Source: Nocardia vinacea (lineage in GTDB: Bacteria; Actinomycetota; Actinomycetes; Mycobacteriales; Mycobacteriaceae). From it: DNA of 64,000 nt. Where the stretch lies: NCBI RefSeq assembly GCF_035920345.1, contig NZ_CP109149.1, forward strand, positions 8,060,001 through 8,124,000, in the 5' to 3' direction. How positions within the stretch are numbered: the first letter of the stretch is position 1; the number at the start of each line of letters is the position of its first letter. A program made the translations under genes and the position numbers. Of this stretch, positions 35,863 to 45,002 are shown piece after piece. The notes below the pieces were generated by a model. That model saw nothing but the letters and a program-made list of their open reading frames with translations, searched no databases and was not told the origin of the DNA.

Positions 35863-35880
35863 GTTCACACCCGTGTGAAC
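35863..35880 (+). promoter_or_regulatory. Second hairpin before rpmJ
   Basis: A perfect inverted repeat, GTTCACAC and GTGTGAAC separated by CC, 20 bases before the rpmJ start. On RNA the two-base gap forces the closing pairs open; as DNA it could be a protein site. Role unknown. Confidence 0.5.
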
Positions 35881-35899
35881 CGAACAAGATTGGACGGAC

Positions 35900-36013
35900 G
35901 TGAAGGTTCAGCCGAGCGTCAAGAAGATCTGCGAGAAGTGCAAGGTGATCCGCCGTCACGGTCGGGTCATGGTGATCTGCGAGAACCTGCGCCACAAGCA
36001 GCGCCAGGGCTGA
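35900..36013 (+). CDS. rpmJ: Ribosomal protein L36
   Basis: A 37-residue protein starting at GTG 35900: [19 protein letters not shown], then [17 protein letters not shown]. It has the zinc-ligand pattern of L36 (CEKC, then CENLRH with Cys and His). It is part of the large ribosomal subunit. The 219-base gap to rpsM is longer than other gaps in the cluster. Confidence 0.97.
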   Translation: MKVQPSVKKICEKCKVIRRHGRVMVICENLRHKQRQG

Positions 36014-36232
36014 TTTTCGCGGCACCAGCCGGGCACCGATCCATGATCGGCTTGGCCAAATAAAGAAGAACTCCCAGCTCCAGCCGCACACTGCGGATAT
36101 TCGGACCGCGCGGTTCCTCGGAATCGCAAGGTTCGAGGTGTGCGAGCCAACCACCGGTACGGAGGCCGGTGCCCCACCAGACGAGGGGACGGACAGGGAG
36201 CAGACCTCCGCAACGATTAAGGAACCTGCCAC

Positions 36233-36604
36233 ATGGCACGTCTCATGGGCGTTGATCTCCCGCGCGAAAAGCGCATGGAGATCGCGCTGACCTACATCTA
36301 CGGCATCGGCCGTACCCGCTCCAAGGAGATCCTCGAGGCGACGGGCGTCAGCCCCGACCTGCGTTCGAAGGACCTCAGCGACGAGCAGGTCACGCAGCTG
36401 CGTGACTACATCGAGGGTTCGGCCCTCAAGGTCGAGGGTGACCTGCGCCGCGAGGTGCAGGCCGACATTCGACGCAAGATCGAGATCGGCTGCTACCAGG
36501 GTCTGCGCCACCGTCGTGGCCTGCCCGTGCGTGGCCAGCGCACCAAGACCAACGCGCGCACCCGCAAGGGCCCGAAGCGCACCGTCGCAGGCAAGAAGAA
36601 GTAG
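36233..36604 (+). CDS. rpsM: Ribosomal protein S13
   Basis: A complete 123-residue S13: [33 protein letters not shown], and the basic end [21 protein letters not shown]. It contacts the P-site tRNA in the 30S head. A 219-base leader precedes it; rpsK follows after 10 bases. Confidence 0.98.
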   Translation: MARLMGVDLPREKRMEIALTYIYGIGRTRSKEILEATGVSPDLRSKDLSDEQVTQLRDYIEGSALKVEGDLRREVQADIRRKIEIGCYQGLRHRRGLPVRGQRTKTNARTRKGPKRTVAGKKK

Positions 36605-36614
36605 GGGATAGAGG

Positions 36615-37028
36615 ATGCCTCCGAAGAGTCGGGCCTCCGGCCCCAAGAAGACCCAGAAGTCGCGTCGCCGGGAAAAGAAGAACGTCCCGCACGGCCACGC
36701 GCACATCAAGAGCACGTTCAACAACACGATCGTGTCGATCACCGACCCGGCCGGCAACGTCATCTCGTGGGCGTCCTCGGGTCACGTCGGCTTCAAGGGT
36801 TCGCGCAAGTCGACCCCGTTCGCCGCGCAGCTCGCCGCCGAGAACGCTGCCCGCAAGGCGCAGGAGAACGGCGTCAAGAAGGTCGACGTGTTCGTCAAGG
36901 GCCCGGGTTCGGGCCGCGAGACCGCGATCCGTTCGCTGCAGGCCGCAGGCCTGGAAGTCGGCACGATCTCCGATGTCACCCCGCAGCCGCACAACGGCTG
37001 CCGTCCGCCCAAGCGGCGTCGCGTCTAG
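36615..37028 (+). CDS. rpsK: Ribosomal protein S11
   Basis: A 137-residue S11 with a Lys/Arg-rich N-terminal extension ([13 protein letters not shown]) and the family core [34 protein letters not shown], and end [14 protein letters not shown] component of the 30S platform. ATG follows GGGATAGAGG. Confidence 0.98.
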   Translation: MPPKSRASGPKKTQKSRRREKKNVPHGHAHIKSTFNNTIVSITDPAGNVISWASSGHVGFKGSRKSTPFAAQLAAENAARKAQENGVKKVDVFVKGPGSGRETAIRSLQAAGLEVGTISDVTPQPHNGCRPPKRRRV

Positions 37029-37048
37029 CGGGAAAGGAATAACGAAAA

Positions 37049-37654
37049 ATGGCTCGTTACACAGGCCCCATCACCCGCAAGTCGCGTCGTCTGCGGGTCG
37101 ACCTCGTCGGAGGCGACCAGGCGTTCGAGCGTCGTCCGTACCCGCCCGGCCAGCACGGCCGCGCGCGGATCAAGGAGAGCGAGTACCTGCTCCAGCTGCA
37201 GGAGAAGCAGAAGGCGCGCTTCTCCTACGGCGTCATGGAGAAGCAGTTCCGCCGGTACTACGAAGAGGCCAACCGCCTCAAGGGCAAGACCGGTGACAAC
37301 CTGCTCCGTCTGCTCGAGTGCCGCTTGGACAACGTCGTGTACCGCGCCGGTCTGGCGCGCACCCGTCGGCAGGCTCGCCAGCTGGTCAGCCACGGTCACT
37401 TCCTGGTGAACAACCGGGCCGTGAACGTCCCCAGCTTCCAGGTGACCCAGTACGACATCATCGATGTCAAGGAGAAGTCGCTCGGCACGCTGCCGTTCCA
37501 GGTCGCGCGTGAGACCGTCGGCGACCGCCCGGTTCCGGGCTGGCTGCAGGTGATCCCGGGTCGGCTGCGGATCCTGGTGCACCAGGTGCCCGAGCGCGCT
37601 CAGATCGATGTGCCGCTGTCGGAACAGCTGATCGTCGAGTACTACTCGAAGTAA
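37049..37654 (+). CDS. rpsD: Ribosomal protein S4
   Basis: A 201-residue S4: MARYTGPITRKSRRLRVDL, PPGQHGRAR, then the S4 RNA-binding domain (LDNVVYRAGLARTRRQARQL, GHFLVNNRAVN). It is the Cys-free form. A primary 16S rRNA binder and, in many bacteria, the translational repressor of this operon. A hairpin follows the stop. Confidence 0.98.
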   Translation: MARYTGPITRKSRRLRVDLVGGDQAFERRPYPPGQHGRARIKESEYLLQLQEKQKARFSYGVMEKQFRRYYEEANRLKGKTGDNLLRLLECRLDNVVYRAGLARTRRQARQLVSHGHFLVNNRAVNVPSFQVTQYDIIDVKEKSLGTLPFQVARETVGDRPVPGWLQVIPGRLRILVHQVPERAQIDVPLSEQLIVEYYSK

Positions 37655-37670
37655 CAGCTCACCGCTGCTG

Positions 37671-37705
37671 GTGCGTGGTCGTCGGCAATGCCCGCGACCA
37701 CGCAC
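37671..37705 (+). terminator. Hairpin between rpsD and rpoA
   Basis: A perfect 11-base stem, GTGCGTGGTCG at 37671-37681 with CGACCACGCAC at 37695-37705, 16 bases after the rpsD stop. It may end part of the transcripts or process the message before rpoA. Confidence 0.65.
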
Positions 37706-37761
37706 AACCCCCAAGACGTGGGCGTCAAATAGTGGGCGCCCGTACAGGAGGATGATCCAAA

Positions 37762-38820
37762 ATGCTGATTTCACAGCGTCCGACGCTGACCGAAGAGGTC
37801 GTCGCCGAGAACCGCTCGAAGTTCACCATCGAACCGCTCGAGCCGGGCTTCGGTTACACCCTCGGCAACTCGCTGCGGCGTACCCTGCTGTCCTCGATTC
37901 CGGGGGCCGCGGTCACCAGCATCCGTATCGACGGCGTCCTGCACGAGTTCACCACCGTTCCCGGCGTGAAGGAGGATGTCACCGACATCATCCTGAACCT
38001 CAAGGGTCTGGTCGTGTCCTCGGAGGAGGACGAGCCGGTCACGATGTACGTGCGCAAGCAGGGCCCGGGTACCGTCACCGCCGGTGACATCGTGCCGCCT
38101 GCCGGTGTTGTCGTGCACAACCCGGATATGCACATCGCCACCCTGAACGACAAGGGCAAGCTGGAGATCGAGCTCGTCGTCGAGCGCGGTCGCGGTTACG
38201 TCCCGGCGGTGCAGAACAAGGCGTCCGGCGCGGAAATCGGCCGGATCCCGGTGGATTCGATCTACTCGCCGGTGCTCAAGGTGACCTACAAGGTGGAGGC
38301 CACCCGAGTCGAGCAGCGCACCGACTTCGACCGTCTGATCCTGGACGTGGAGACCAAGAACTCCATCACCGCCCGGGACGCGCTCGCTTCGGCGGGCAAG
38401 ACCCTGGTCGAGCTGTTCGGCCTGGCCCGTGAGCTCAATGTCGAAGCCGAAGGCATCGAGATCGGCCCTTCGCCGGCCGAGGCGGATCACATCGCCTCGT
38501 TCGGTCTGCCGATCGAGGACCTGGACCTCACCGTCCGGTCCTACAACTGCCTCAAGCGCGAGGGCGTGCACACGGTCGGCGAACTCGTCGCCCGCACCGA
38601 ATCGGATCTGCTGGACATCCGCAACTTCGGCCAGAAGTCCATCGACGAGGTCAAGGTCAAGCTGCATGCGCTGGGCCTCTCGCTGAAGGACAGCCCGGCC
38701 TCGTTCGATCCTTCGTCCGTGGTGGGTTACGACGCGAGCACCGGAACGTGGAGCGACAGCGGCACGTTCAGTGACACCGATGGCGGCGAGCAGGACTACG
38801 CCGAAACCGAACAGCTCTAG
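37762..38820 (+). CDS. rpoA: RNA polymerase alpha subunit
   Basis: A 352-residue alpha subunit. The N-terminal dimerisation domain shows [20 protein letters not shown], and the C-terminal DNA-binding domain shows [20 protein letters not shown] and [19 protein letters not shown], followed by an acidic actinobacterial tail. ATG is preceded by AGGAGGATG. rplQ follows after 49 bases. Confidence 0.98.
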   Translation: MLISQRPTLTEEVVAENRSKFTIEPLEPGFGYTLGNSLRRTLLSSIPGAAVTSIRIDGVLHEFTTVPGVKEDVTDIILNLKGLVVSSEEDEPVTMYVRKQGPGTVTAGDIVPPAGVVVHNPDMHIATLNDKGKLEIELVVERGRGYVPAVQNKASGAEIGRIPVDSIYSPVLKVTYKVEATRVEQRTDFDRLILDVETKNSITARDALASAGKTLVELFGLARELNVEAEGIEIGPSPAEADHIASFGLPIEDLDLTVRSYNCLKREGVHTVGELVARTESDLLDIRNFGQKSIDEVKVKLHALGLSLKDSPASFDPSSVVGYDASTGTWSDSGTFSDTDGGEQDYAETEQL

Positions 38821-38869
38821 GCCGCTGGGGTAGGCACCCCGGCTCGGCCTCACACAAGGAGAACAAACA

Positions 38870-39385
38870 ATGCCCAAGCCCAAGAAGGGTGCCCGCTTCG
38901 GTGGGTCGGCGTCGCACCAGAAGGCGATCTTCGCCAATCTGGCCACGGCGCTCTTCGAGCACGGTCGTATCACGACCACCGAGGCCAAGGCCAAGGCGCT
39001 GCGCCCCTACGCCGAGAAGCTGGTCACCAAGGCGAAGACCGGCACCCTGGCCGACCGTCGCGAGGTGCTCAAGGTCATCCGCAACAAGGATGTCGTCCAC
39101 GAGCTCTTCGCCTCGATCGGTCCGTCGTTCGAGGGCCGCGAGGGTGGCTACACCCGCATCACCAAGACGCTGCCCCGCAAGGGTGACAACGCGCCGATGG
39201 CGGTCATCGAGCTGGTCCGGGAGAAGACCGTGACCAACGAGGCCGACCGCGCCCGTCGCGTTTCCGCGTCCAAGAAGGCCGAGGCGCCCGTCGCCGAGAC
39301 CGTGGTCGAGGAGCAGGCCGATGAGGCCGTCGAGGCCGAGGCCCCCGCTGCCGACGAGGCCGCTGAGGACAAGAAGGACGCCTGA
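38870..39385 (+). CDS. rplQ: Ribosomal protein L17
   Basis: A 171-residue L17. The first ~120 residues are the conserved protein ([50 protein letters not shown]); the last ~45 form an acidic Ala/Glu tail, as often seen in actinobacteria. ACAAGGAGAAC precedes the ATG. A strong terminator follows. Confidence 0.98.
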   Translation: MPKPKKGARFGGSASHQKAIFANLATALFEHGRITTTEAKAKALRPYAEKLVTKAKTGTLADRREVLKVIRNKDVVHELFASIGPSFEGREGGYTRITKTLPRKGDNAPMAVIELVREKTVTNEADRARRVSASKKAEAPVAETVVEEQADEAVEAEAPAADEAAEDKKDA

Positions 39386-39396
39386 CGTTCTGTTCT

Positions 39397-39439
39397 CGAA
39401 CGAGCCCGCCGCCCCCATGTGGGTCGGCGGGCTCGTTCG
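39397..39439 (+). terminator. Strong terminator after rplQ
   Basis: A perfect 15-base stem, CGAACGAGCCCGCCG at 39397-39411 with CGGCGGGCTCGTTCG at 39425-39439, loop 13 bases, 12 bases after the rplQ stop. It ends the ribosomal transcript; truA beyond it needs read-through or its own promoter. Confidence 0.9.
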
Positions 39440-39530
39440 TATCCGAGACCACCACGCCGACATCGGGTTCGCGTGGTGAGTGGTTCCGGCCGCACCGCCA
39501 CCCGCGTTCGTATCGACTAGGAGATCGCCT

Positions 39531-40700
39531 GTGACCGAGGAGGATTCGGTGGATTCGAGGGCGTCGGGTACGTCCGCACCGGTGGATTCGCCCGGAGTCG
39601 TGCAGGCACCCGGAGTCGTGGAGGTGTCTGGGGTCGTGCAGGTCCGCGAGGTTGTGCAGGCTCCCGGAGTCGTGCAGGCTCGCGAGGTTGTGCAGGCCCC
39701 CGGAGTCGTGCAGGCTCGCGAGGTTGTGCAGGCTCCCGGAGTCGTGCAGGCCCCCGGAGTCGTGCAGGCTCGCGAAGTCGTGGAGGCCGCCGGAGTCGTC
39801 GAGGCACCTAGGGACGCGGAGGCACCTGGAGTCGCGCAGGCCGCGGAAGTCGGTGCGCGGCCGGAGTCCGATACAGACTTGGTTCGAGTGCGGCTCGATA
39901 TCAGTTACGACGGTACGGATTTCATCGGCTGGGCGCGGCAACCGGGTCTGCGCACGGTGCAGGGTGTGCTCGAAGAGTCGCTGAGCAAGGTGTTCCGGGA
40001 GCCGATCCAATTGACCGTCGCGGGCCGCACCGATGCCGGTGTGCATGCCGAGGGGCAGGTCGCGCATTTCGATACCGGCACTGGGCCGGATGCGGCCAAG
40101 CTTATCCATCGCATGGCACGGTTCCTCCCGAAAGACCTGCGTATCAAGGATATTCGCGTTGTGCCACCCGAATTCGACGCACGCTTCTCGGCGATCCGCC
40201 GCCACTACGCCTACCGGTTGACCACCGCTCCCTATGGGGCCGAGCCACTGCAGGCCCGCAGCGTTGTCGCCTGTCGCCGAGACGTCGATCTGGAAGCCAT
40301 GCGCGAGGCATCCCGAAAGTTGTTGGGCCTGCACAATTTTGCCGCATTCTGCCGCCGCCGCGATGGTGCGACTACTGTCCGCGAACTCCAGCGCTTCGAT
40401 TGGGAGCGCGACGGTGATCTGCTCACCGCCTATGTCAGCGCCGATGCGTTCTGCTGGTCCATGGTGCGCAGCCTCGTCGGCGCGGTGCTGGCGGTGGGGG
40501 AGGGTCGACGCACGCCCGAGTGGGTCGCCGCACTATTGAACGAAACCGAGCGCTCCAGCTCGGTCACCGTGGCGCCCGCGCACGGTCTGAGTCTCGTCGC
40601 CGTCGACTATCCGGACGTTGCCGACCTCGCCGCGCGCAATGCCGAAACCCGCGAAATGCGTACGGTCCCGACTGCTGACGAAGGCTGCTGTGGCAGCTGA
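39531..40700 (+). CDS. truA: tRNA pseudouridine synthase A with repeat-bearing N-terminal extension
   Basis: TruA makes pseudouridine at positions 38-40 of tRNA anticodon stems. The enzyme core begins near residue 118 ([20 protein letters not shown]) and has the catalytic Asp in [19 protein letters not shown] 39531 is the start, with AGGAG 7 bases upstream, giving 389 residues. About 115 residues precede the core, and residues 18-107 consist of fifteen hexapeptide units (VQAPGV / VQAREV and variants). The usual enzyme lacks such a leader. The core looks intact, so the extension is likely a disordered tail. A hairpin terminator follows, facing the convergent hsp20. Confidence 0.93.
   Translation: MTEEDSVDSRASGTSAPVDSPGVVQAPGVVEVSGVVQVREVVQAPGVVQAREVVQAPGVVQAREVVQAPGVVQAPGVVQAREVVEAAGVVEAPRDAEAPGVAQAAEVGARPESDTDLVRVRLDISYDGTDFIGWARQPGLRTVQGVLEESLSKVFREPIQLTVAGRTDAGVHAEGQVAHFDTGTGPDAAKLIHRMARFLPKDLRIKDIRVVPPEFDARFSAIRRHYAYRLTTAPYGAEPLQARSVVACRRDVDLEAMREASRKLLGLHNFAAFCRRRDGATTVRELQRFDWERDGDLLTAYVSADAFCWSMVRSLVGAVLAVGEGRRTPEWVAALLNETERSSSVTVAPAHGLSLVAVDYPDVADLAARNAETREMRTVPTADEGCCGS
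39582..39851 (+). repeat. 18-base minisatellite in truA, 15 units
   Basis: Fifteen consecutive 18-base units encode hexapeptides of the form V(Q/E)AxxV, the central ones alternating VQAPGV and VQAREV at almost identical DNA sequence (GTGCAGGCTCCCGGAGTC and GTGCAGGCTCGCGAGGTT types). Units at both ends are more diverged. The period keeps the frame, so copy number can change without disrupting truA. Confidence 0.93.
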
Positions 40701-40777
40701 GGTTGGCGCTTAACGTCTTGACGCTGCACACAGAAGGTCCAACCTGGGCGCGGCGACAACAACCTATGTGAAAGCGG

Positions 40778-40821
40778 TGCTCCCGCACCGCGTTCGGCGG
40801 GCGCAGTGCGGTGCGGGAGCA
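40778..40821. terminator. Bidirectional terminator between truA and hsp20
   Basis: A perfect 14-base stem, TGCTCCCGCACCGC at 40778-40791 with GCGGTGCGGGAGCA at 40808-40821, loop 16 bases, between two convergent genes. Confidence 0.85.
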
Positions 40822-40828
40822 TGACCAG

Positions 40829-41275
40829 CTATTTGCTGGACGAACCGGCCTCGATCGTACGTGGCTGGCTGGAACCGGAGATTTCGATACGGCGCGGCTT
40901 GGCCCGTTCGGCGATCGGAATCGTCACCGAGAGCACGCCGTTGTTATAGGTTGCGCTGATCTTGTCGGCATCGACATTGTCGCCGAGGCTGAGCTGGCGC
41001 ATATAGGTGCCGGCGAAGCGCTCGGACGCAATCCATTGGACGCCTTCGTCACTCGGCAGGCTGCGCTGCGCGCGGAGGGTGAGTGTGCCGTTGTCGACGC
41101 TCACATCCACCGAGCCGGGGTCCACACCGGGCAGGTCGGCGTTGAGTACGTAATGATCGCCCGCCTTGAACAGGTCCATCGGCATGAATCGTGGCGCGCG
41201 AGATGTCCCCATGGATTCGCCGAGCAGTTGGCGGGCAACGGTGTCGATATCGTGGAATGGATCGAACCGGAGCAC
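40829..41275 (-). CDS. Hsp20 small heat-shock protein
   Basis: A 148-residue alpha-crystallin-type chaperone: N-terminal MLRFDPFHDIDTVARQLLG, then the crystallin domain (FKAGDHYVLNADLPGVDPG, VDNGTLTLRAQR, ending NGVLSVTIPIAE) and a short tail with RRIEISG. It holds unfolding proteins during stress. GTG 41275 is the start, with GGAGGTG 7 bases upstream. A CIRCE-like operator lies 74 bases upstream, so the gene should be repressed by HrcA and induced by heat. Confidence 0.92.
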   Translation of the reverse strand: MLRFDPFHDIDTVARQLLGESMGTSRAPRFMPMDLFKAGDHYVLNADLPGVDPGSVDVSVDNGTLTLRAQRSLPSDEGVQWIASERFAGTYMRQLSLGDNVDADKISATYNNGVLSVTIPIAERAKPRRIEISGSSQPRTIEAGSSSK

Positions 41276-41348
41276 AGCAATCACCTCCATTTCACTAGCG
41301 GCGGCGCCTGCCACGGCGGCAGGCGCCGGAAGCTGTGCACCATCCAAG

Positions 41349-41375
41349 TTAGCACTCTCGACATGAGACTGCTAA
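41349..41375 (-). promoter_or_regulatory. CIRCE operator (HrcA site)
   Basis: TTAGCACTC (41349-41357), nine bases, then GACTGCTAA (41367-41375). This equals the CIRCE consensus TTAGCACTC-N9-GAGTGCTAA with one mismatch and exact spacing. It lies in the promoter region of hsp20. Confidence 0.85.
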
Positions 41376-41462
41376 TGGTTAGCTCGAAACTTCGCGGCCC
41401 GTCTCGGATCGGAGTGTGGCCCGGACGGAATAGGGACGGCAGCGGCCTCGTTCATTCGGTGC

Positions 41463-42287
41463 ATGGCTATCGGAGATCTCGGACAGTTCGGTGTATGGCG
41501 CTACTACGGGGGGTTCACCCCGCAGGACGCACAGGACTTGGAAGGACTCGGCTACGGCACGCTGTGGCTCGGCGGGTCCCCGCCCGCCGACTTGCCCGTG
41601 ATCGAGTCGCTGCTGGAGGCAACCGAGTCGATCACCGTCGCCACCAGCATCGTGAATATCTGGACGGCGCCCGCGAAGCAGGTCGCTGAGTCGTTCCACC
41701 GGATCGAAGCGCGCTTTCCGAGCCGGTTCCTGCTCGGCTTGGGTGCGGGCCATCCCGAACATCAGGGCGAATACCGCAAGCCCTACGACGCGCTGGTCGA
41801 ATACTTCGACGAACTGGATGCCGCGGGTGTGCCCAAGGAGCGTCGCGCTCTCGCCGCGCTAGGCCCGCGCGTGCTGGGGCTGGCGGCGGAACGGTCTGCG
41901 GGCGCGCTGCCCTACAACGTCACTCCCGAACACACCGCCCGCGCCCGCGCGCTGCTCGGCGAGGGTGTGCTGCTGGCCACCGAACACAAGGTCGTCCTCG
42001 ACGACGACCCGGTCCGGGCCCGCACCACCGCCCGCCCGCGCGTCGAGTTCTACCTCGACCTGCAGAACTACGTCAGCAATCTCCGCCGCCTCGGCTTCAC
42101 CGATGACGACCTCGCCAAACCCGGTAGCGACCGCCTCATCGATGCCCTGGTAGCCCACGGCGAAGCGGATTCCGTCGTCGATCGCCTCTCGGCCCATCGG
42201 GCCGCAGGTGCCGATCATGTGGTGATCCAGGTCCTCTCCGACGAAGCAGCCACCCTGCGCACTCTGGCACCGCTGCTCGCGAAATAG
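41463..42287 (+). CDS. LLM-class (probably F420-dependent) oxidoreductase
   Basis: A 274-residue TIM-barrel protein of the luciferase-like monooxygenase superfamily: GLGYGTLWLGGSP, TVATSIVNIWTAPAKQVAESF, FLLGLGAGHPEHQG and the end AAGADHVVIQVL. Actinobacterial members of this type generally use coenzyme F420 rather than FMN; the substrate is unknown. Its start region adjoins the hsp20 promoter region on the other strand, so the two genes are divergent. Confidence 0.85.
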   Translation: MAIGDLGQFGVWRYYGGFTPQDAQDLEGLGYGTLWLGGSPPADLPVIESLLEATESITVATSIVNIWTAPAKQVAESFHRIEARFPSRFLLGLGAGHPEHQGEYRKPYDALVEYFDELDAAGVPKERRALAALGPRVLGLAAERSAGALPYNVTPEHTARARALLGEGVLLATEHKVVLDDDPVRARTTARPRVEFYLDLQNYVSNLRRLGFTDDDLAKPGSDRLIDALVAHGEADSVVDRLSAHRAAGADHVVIQVLSDEAATLRTLAPLLAK

Positions 42288-42574
42288 ACCCGGGCTGGCG
42301 ATCGGCCCGAGATACCGGCCGATCGCCGGTGGGACTGTTGAAGCGGGTCGAACAACTCGACCCGAGCAGACGACGCCGCCCTTCTTCGGGCGTCCTCGGT
42401 TCAGCACGGAATGAACATCTGTCCCCCCGATTCGTTCGGAAGGTTCCAGCGGACAACCGACGGCAATCGTCCTAAGACAGCGTTAGAAAGGGCGCTGTCC
42501 GCTTCCATCGGCGCTGTGACTGCGCACACACTGGTCTCCGACCGACGCAAGGCCGCGTCGAAGAAGGAGATCTT

Positions 42575-43984
42575 GTGACTACGACACAGCCTGTCGGCGA
42601 GCGCCGGGTGGTCGCGAATGTATTGCGTGGTTCCATCGGAAATCTCGTCGAGTGGTACGACTGGTATGTCTACGCCGCGTTCAGCGTGTACTTCGCGAAG
42701 TCATTCTTTCCGAAGGGCGATTCGACGGCGCAATTGCTTTCCACCGCAGCGGTTTTCGCGGTCGGGTTCCTCATGCGGCCGCTCGGTGGGTGGGCGCTCG
42801 GTCGCTACGCCGACAAGTTCGGACGTCGTTCGGCGCTGACCCTGTCAGTGACCGTGATGGCGGCGGGTTCGCTGCTGATCGCGCTGACGCCCGGATATCA
42901 GACGATCGGAATCGCCGCGCCGATACTGCTTTTGCTGGCCCGCCTGTTGCAGGGTCTTTCGGTAGGTGGCGAATACGCAACCAGCGCAACGTATTTGTCC
43001 GAGGTGGCCTCGACAGGTAAGCGCGGATTCTATTCGAGCTTCCAGTACGTCACGCTGGTCGCCGGTCAGTTGGTGGCGCTCGGCGTGCAGATCATCCTGC
43101 AGCAGTTCCTGAACAACGCGCAGATGAACAACTGGGGTTGGCGCATTCCGTTCGTGATCGGTGCGGCGGCCGCACTGATCGTGATGTGGCTGCGGCGCAG
43201 CATGGACGAGTCGGAGCACTTCGAGGCCGAGGTCGAGGCCGAACGTGATCCGGCGGCGAGCAGCGCCGGTGCGAACCAGCCCGCGCGCGGTTCGCTGCGG
43301 ATGCTGCTGCAGTACCCGCGGGAATGCCTGCTGGTGATCGGGCTGACGCTCGGCGGCACCGTCGCGTTCTACACCTATACGACGTACATGCAGAAATTCA
43401 TGATCAATACCTCTGGCATCTCCAAGTCGACGGTCTCGTGGATCAACTTCATCGCGCTGCTGGTCTTCGTGATGCTGCAGCCACTGGCCGGCGCACTGTC
43501 CGACCGGGTCGGACGACGCAAGCTGCTGATCTTCTTCGGCGTCGCGGGCACCCTGCTCACCGTGCCGATCATGACCGTGCTCGCGCACACCAAGAATCCG
43601 ATCGCGGCGTGGGCGCTGATGATGGGCGCGCTGGTCATCATCACCGGCTATACCTCGATCAACGCCATCGTGAAGGCCGAGCTGTTCCCGACCAAGATCC
43701 GCGCGCTCGGCGTCGGCCTGCCGTACGCGCTGACCGTCGCGATCTTCGGCGGTACGGCCGAAACCATCGCGCTCTCGCTGAAGCAGGCGAACCACGAATC
43801 GCTGTACTTCTGGTATGTCGCCGGGTGCATCGGCATCTCGCTGCTGACCTACTGGTTCATGCGGGAGACCTCGCGCGGATCCGCCATCGACGCCGATGCC
43901 GCTGCCACGGACGATATTTCGCTCACCAAGCGGAATACGTCGGCCACCGAGCCGGACCGTGACTTCGCGCCGGCTCGACGCTGA
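42575..43984 (+). CDS. MFS transporter, metabolite:H+ symporter type
   Basis: A 469-residue twelve-helix transporter of the MHS subfamily (KgtP/ProP-like): GNLVEWYDWYVYAAFSVYF in the first helix, RPLGGWALGRYADKFGRR in the loop 2-3, GLSVGGEYATSATYLSE, and PTKIRALGVGLPYAL. It probably imports an organic acid or related solute with protons. GTG 42575 is preceded by AGAAGGAGAT. It is the first gene of a module with a response regulator (46 bases later), a histidine kinase and a TAXI-type binding lipoprotein. A decayed copy lies at 2212-2535. Confidence 0.9.
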   Translation: MTTTQPVGERRVVANVLRGSIGNLVEWYDWYVYAAFSVYFAKSFFPKGDSTAQLLSTAAVFAVGFLMRPLGGWALGRYADKFGRRSALTLSVTVMAAGSLLIALTPGYQTIGIAAPILLLLARLLQGLSVGGEYATSATYLSEVASTGKRGFYSSFQYVTLVAGQLVALGVQIILQQFLNNAQMNNWGWRIPFVIGAAAALIVMWLRRSMDESEHFEAEVEAERDPAASSAGANQPARGSLRMLLQYPRECLLVIGLTLGGTVAFYTYTTYMQKFMINTSGISKSTVSWINFIALLVFVMLQPLAGALSDRVGRRKLLIFFGVAGTLLTVPIMTVLAHTKNPIAAWALMMGALVIITGYTSINAIVKAELFPTKIRALGVGLPYALTVAIFGGTAETIALSLKQANHESLYFWYVAGCIGISLLTYWFMRETSRGSAIDADAAATDDISLTKRNTSATEPDRDFAPARR

Positions 43985-44030
43985 CGGCCCGACCGCACAC
44001 GCCGCTCCGTCGCTGTGGGAGGATCGGCGG

Positions 44031-44690
44031 GTGCGGCTGGCGGTGGTCGAGGATGATGACGGAGTAGGCGACGCGCTGGTAGAGGCGCTCAACGCCCGCG
44101 GTTATCAAGCCGACCGCAAGCGCCGCGGCGCCGATCTGCTCACCGCGCACCGTGGTTACGACGCGGTCATCCTGGATCTCGGACTGCCCGACGGTGACGG
44201 TCTGCAAGTGCTGCGCCAGCTGCGCGAGGTGAGTTCCGTGCCGGTGCTGATCCTGACCGCGCGCAGCGACGAACGCTCGATCGTGCGCGGACTGCGCGGC
44301 GGTGCCGACGACTATCTGGTGAAGCCGCCGCGGATCGCGGAATTGATGGCCCGGCTGGAGAATGTGGTCCGGCGCGCCGCCGCCGGATCGCAGCCGGAAC
44401 GTGCCGACGTGGTCACCGGCGATGTGCGGGTCGATCTGGCGGCCCGGGTGGTCGAGGTGGCCGGGCGGCCGATCGCATTGACCCAGAAGGAATTCGAATT
44501 GGTCGAGGCATTGGTGGAGCGGCCCGGTGCCGCGGTCAGCCGCCAACAGCTGATGGATCGGATCTGGGGTGACGCGTTCGTCGCGGTATCCCGCTCACTG
44601 GATGTGCACATGACCGGACTCCGCGCGAAATTGGACCGACCTGGGCTGATAACGACGATTCGCGGCTACGGTTACCGCTGGGGCCAGTAA
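44031..44690 (+). CDS. OmpR-family response regulator
   Basis: A 219-residue regulator: acidic pocket EDDD at 7-10, phosphoacceptor Asp49 in VILDLGLPDGDG, Lys in YLVKPPR, and a C-terminal winged helix (VSRSLDVHMTGLRAKL, RGYGYRW). GTG 44031 has GGGAGGA 7 bases upstream; this region is also conserved upstream of the paralogue at 1543-2208. It should be phosphorylated by the kinase at 45003-46427 and control the transporter, an arrangement like TctD/TctE. Confidence 0.92.
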   Translation: MRLAVVEDDDGVGDALVEALNARGYQADRKRRGADLLTAHRGYDAVILDLGLPDGDGLQVLRQLREVSSVPVLILTARSDERSIVRGLRGGADDYLVKPPRIAELMARLENVVRRAAAGSQPERADVVTGDVRVDLAARVVEVAGRPIALTQKEFELVEALVERPGAAVSRQQLMDRIWGDAFVAVSRSLDVHMTGLRAKLDRPGLITTIRGYGYRWGQ

Positions 44691-45002
44691 TCGTGCCGGG
44701 CGGACCTAACCAGAACATCTGAAGGTTTTTGTCTGTGTCATGTGGCAGACTGCCGTCTATCCGGAGCACATGACGTCACTGCCCCGGGTCCGGGAGCCCG
44801 AAGCGCGAGCCCCGGTGACCAATGTCCGTGGACGGGAGCGCGCTGGCCCGCACGACTGTGTGGGTGAAACCAGCCCGGGTGAAGCGGAAACCGAGGTGCG
44901 CAGTCTCGTGGTGCGCACGGAGGACATCCGAGAAGGATGGTGCCTGGAAATGCCGAAAGGGGTTTCCCAGACACGCTGTAACAGGAGCGGAGTCCGGCAG
45001 GC
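44691..45002. other. Gap between response regulator and kinase genes
   Basis: The 312 bases between these partner genes hold no convincing gene; a 96-codon plus-strand frame (44740-45030) has no recognisable features and overlaps the kinase start. Short inverted repeats occur, such as CTGGAAA with TTTCCCAG near 44944-44972. A promoter or RNA control element for the kinase is possible. Confidence 0.4.

Noticed and set aside
44760..45000. A cobalamin-type riboswitch upstream of the kinase gene
   Set aside because: A few GC-rich helices and a CCGGTGA-like piece occur, but the conserved box and its flanking helices are absent.
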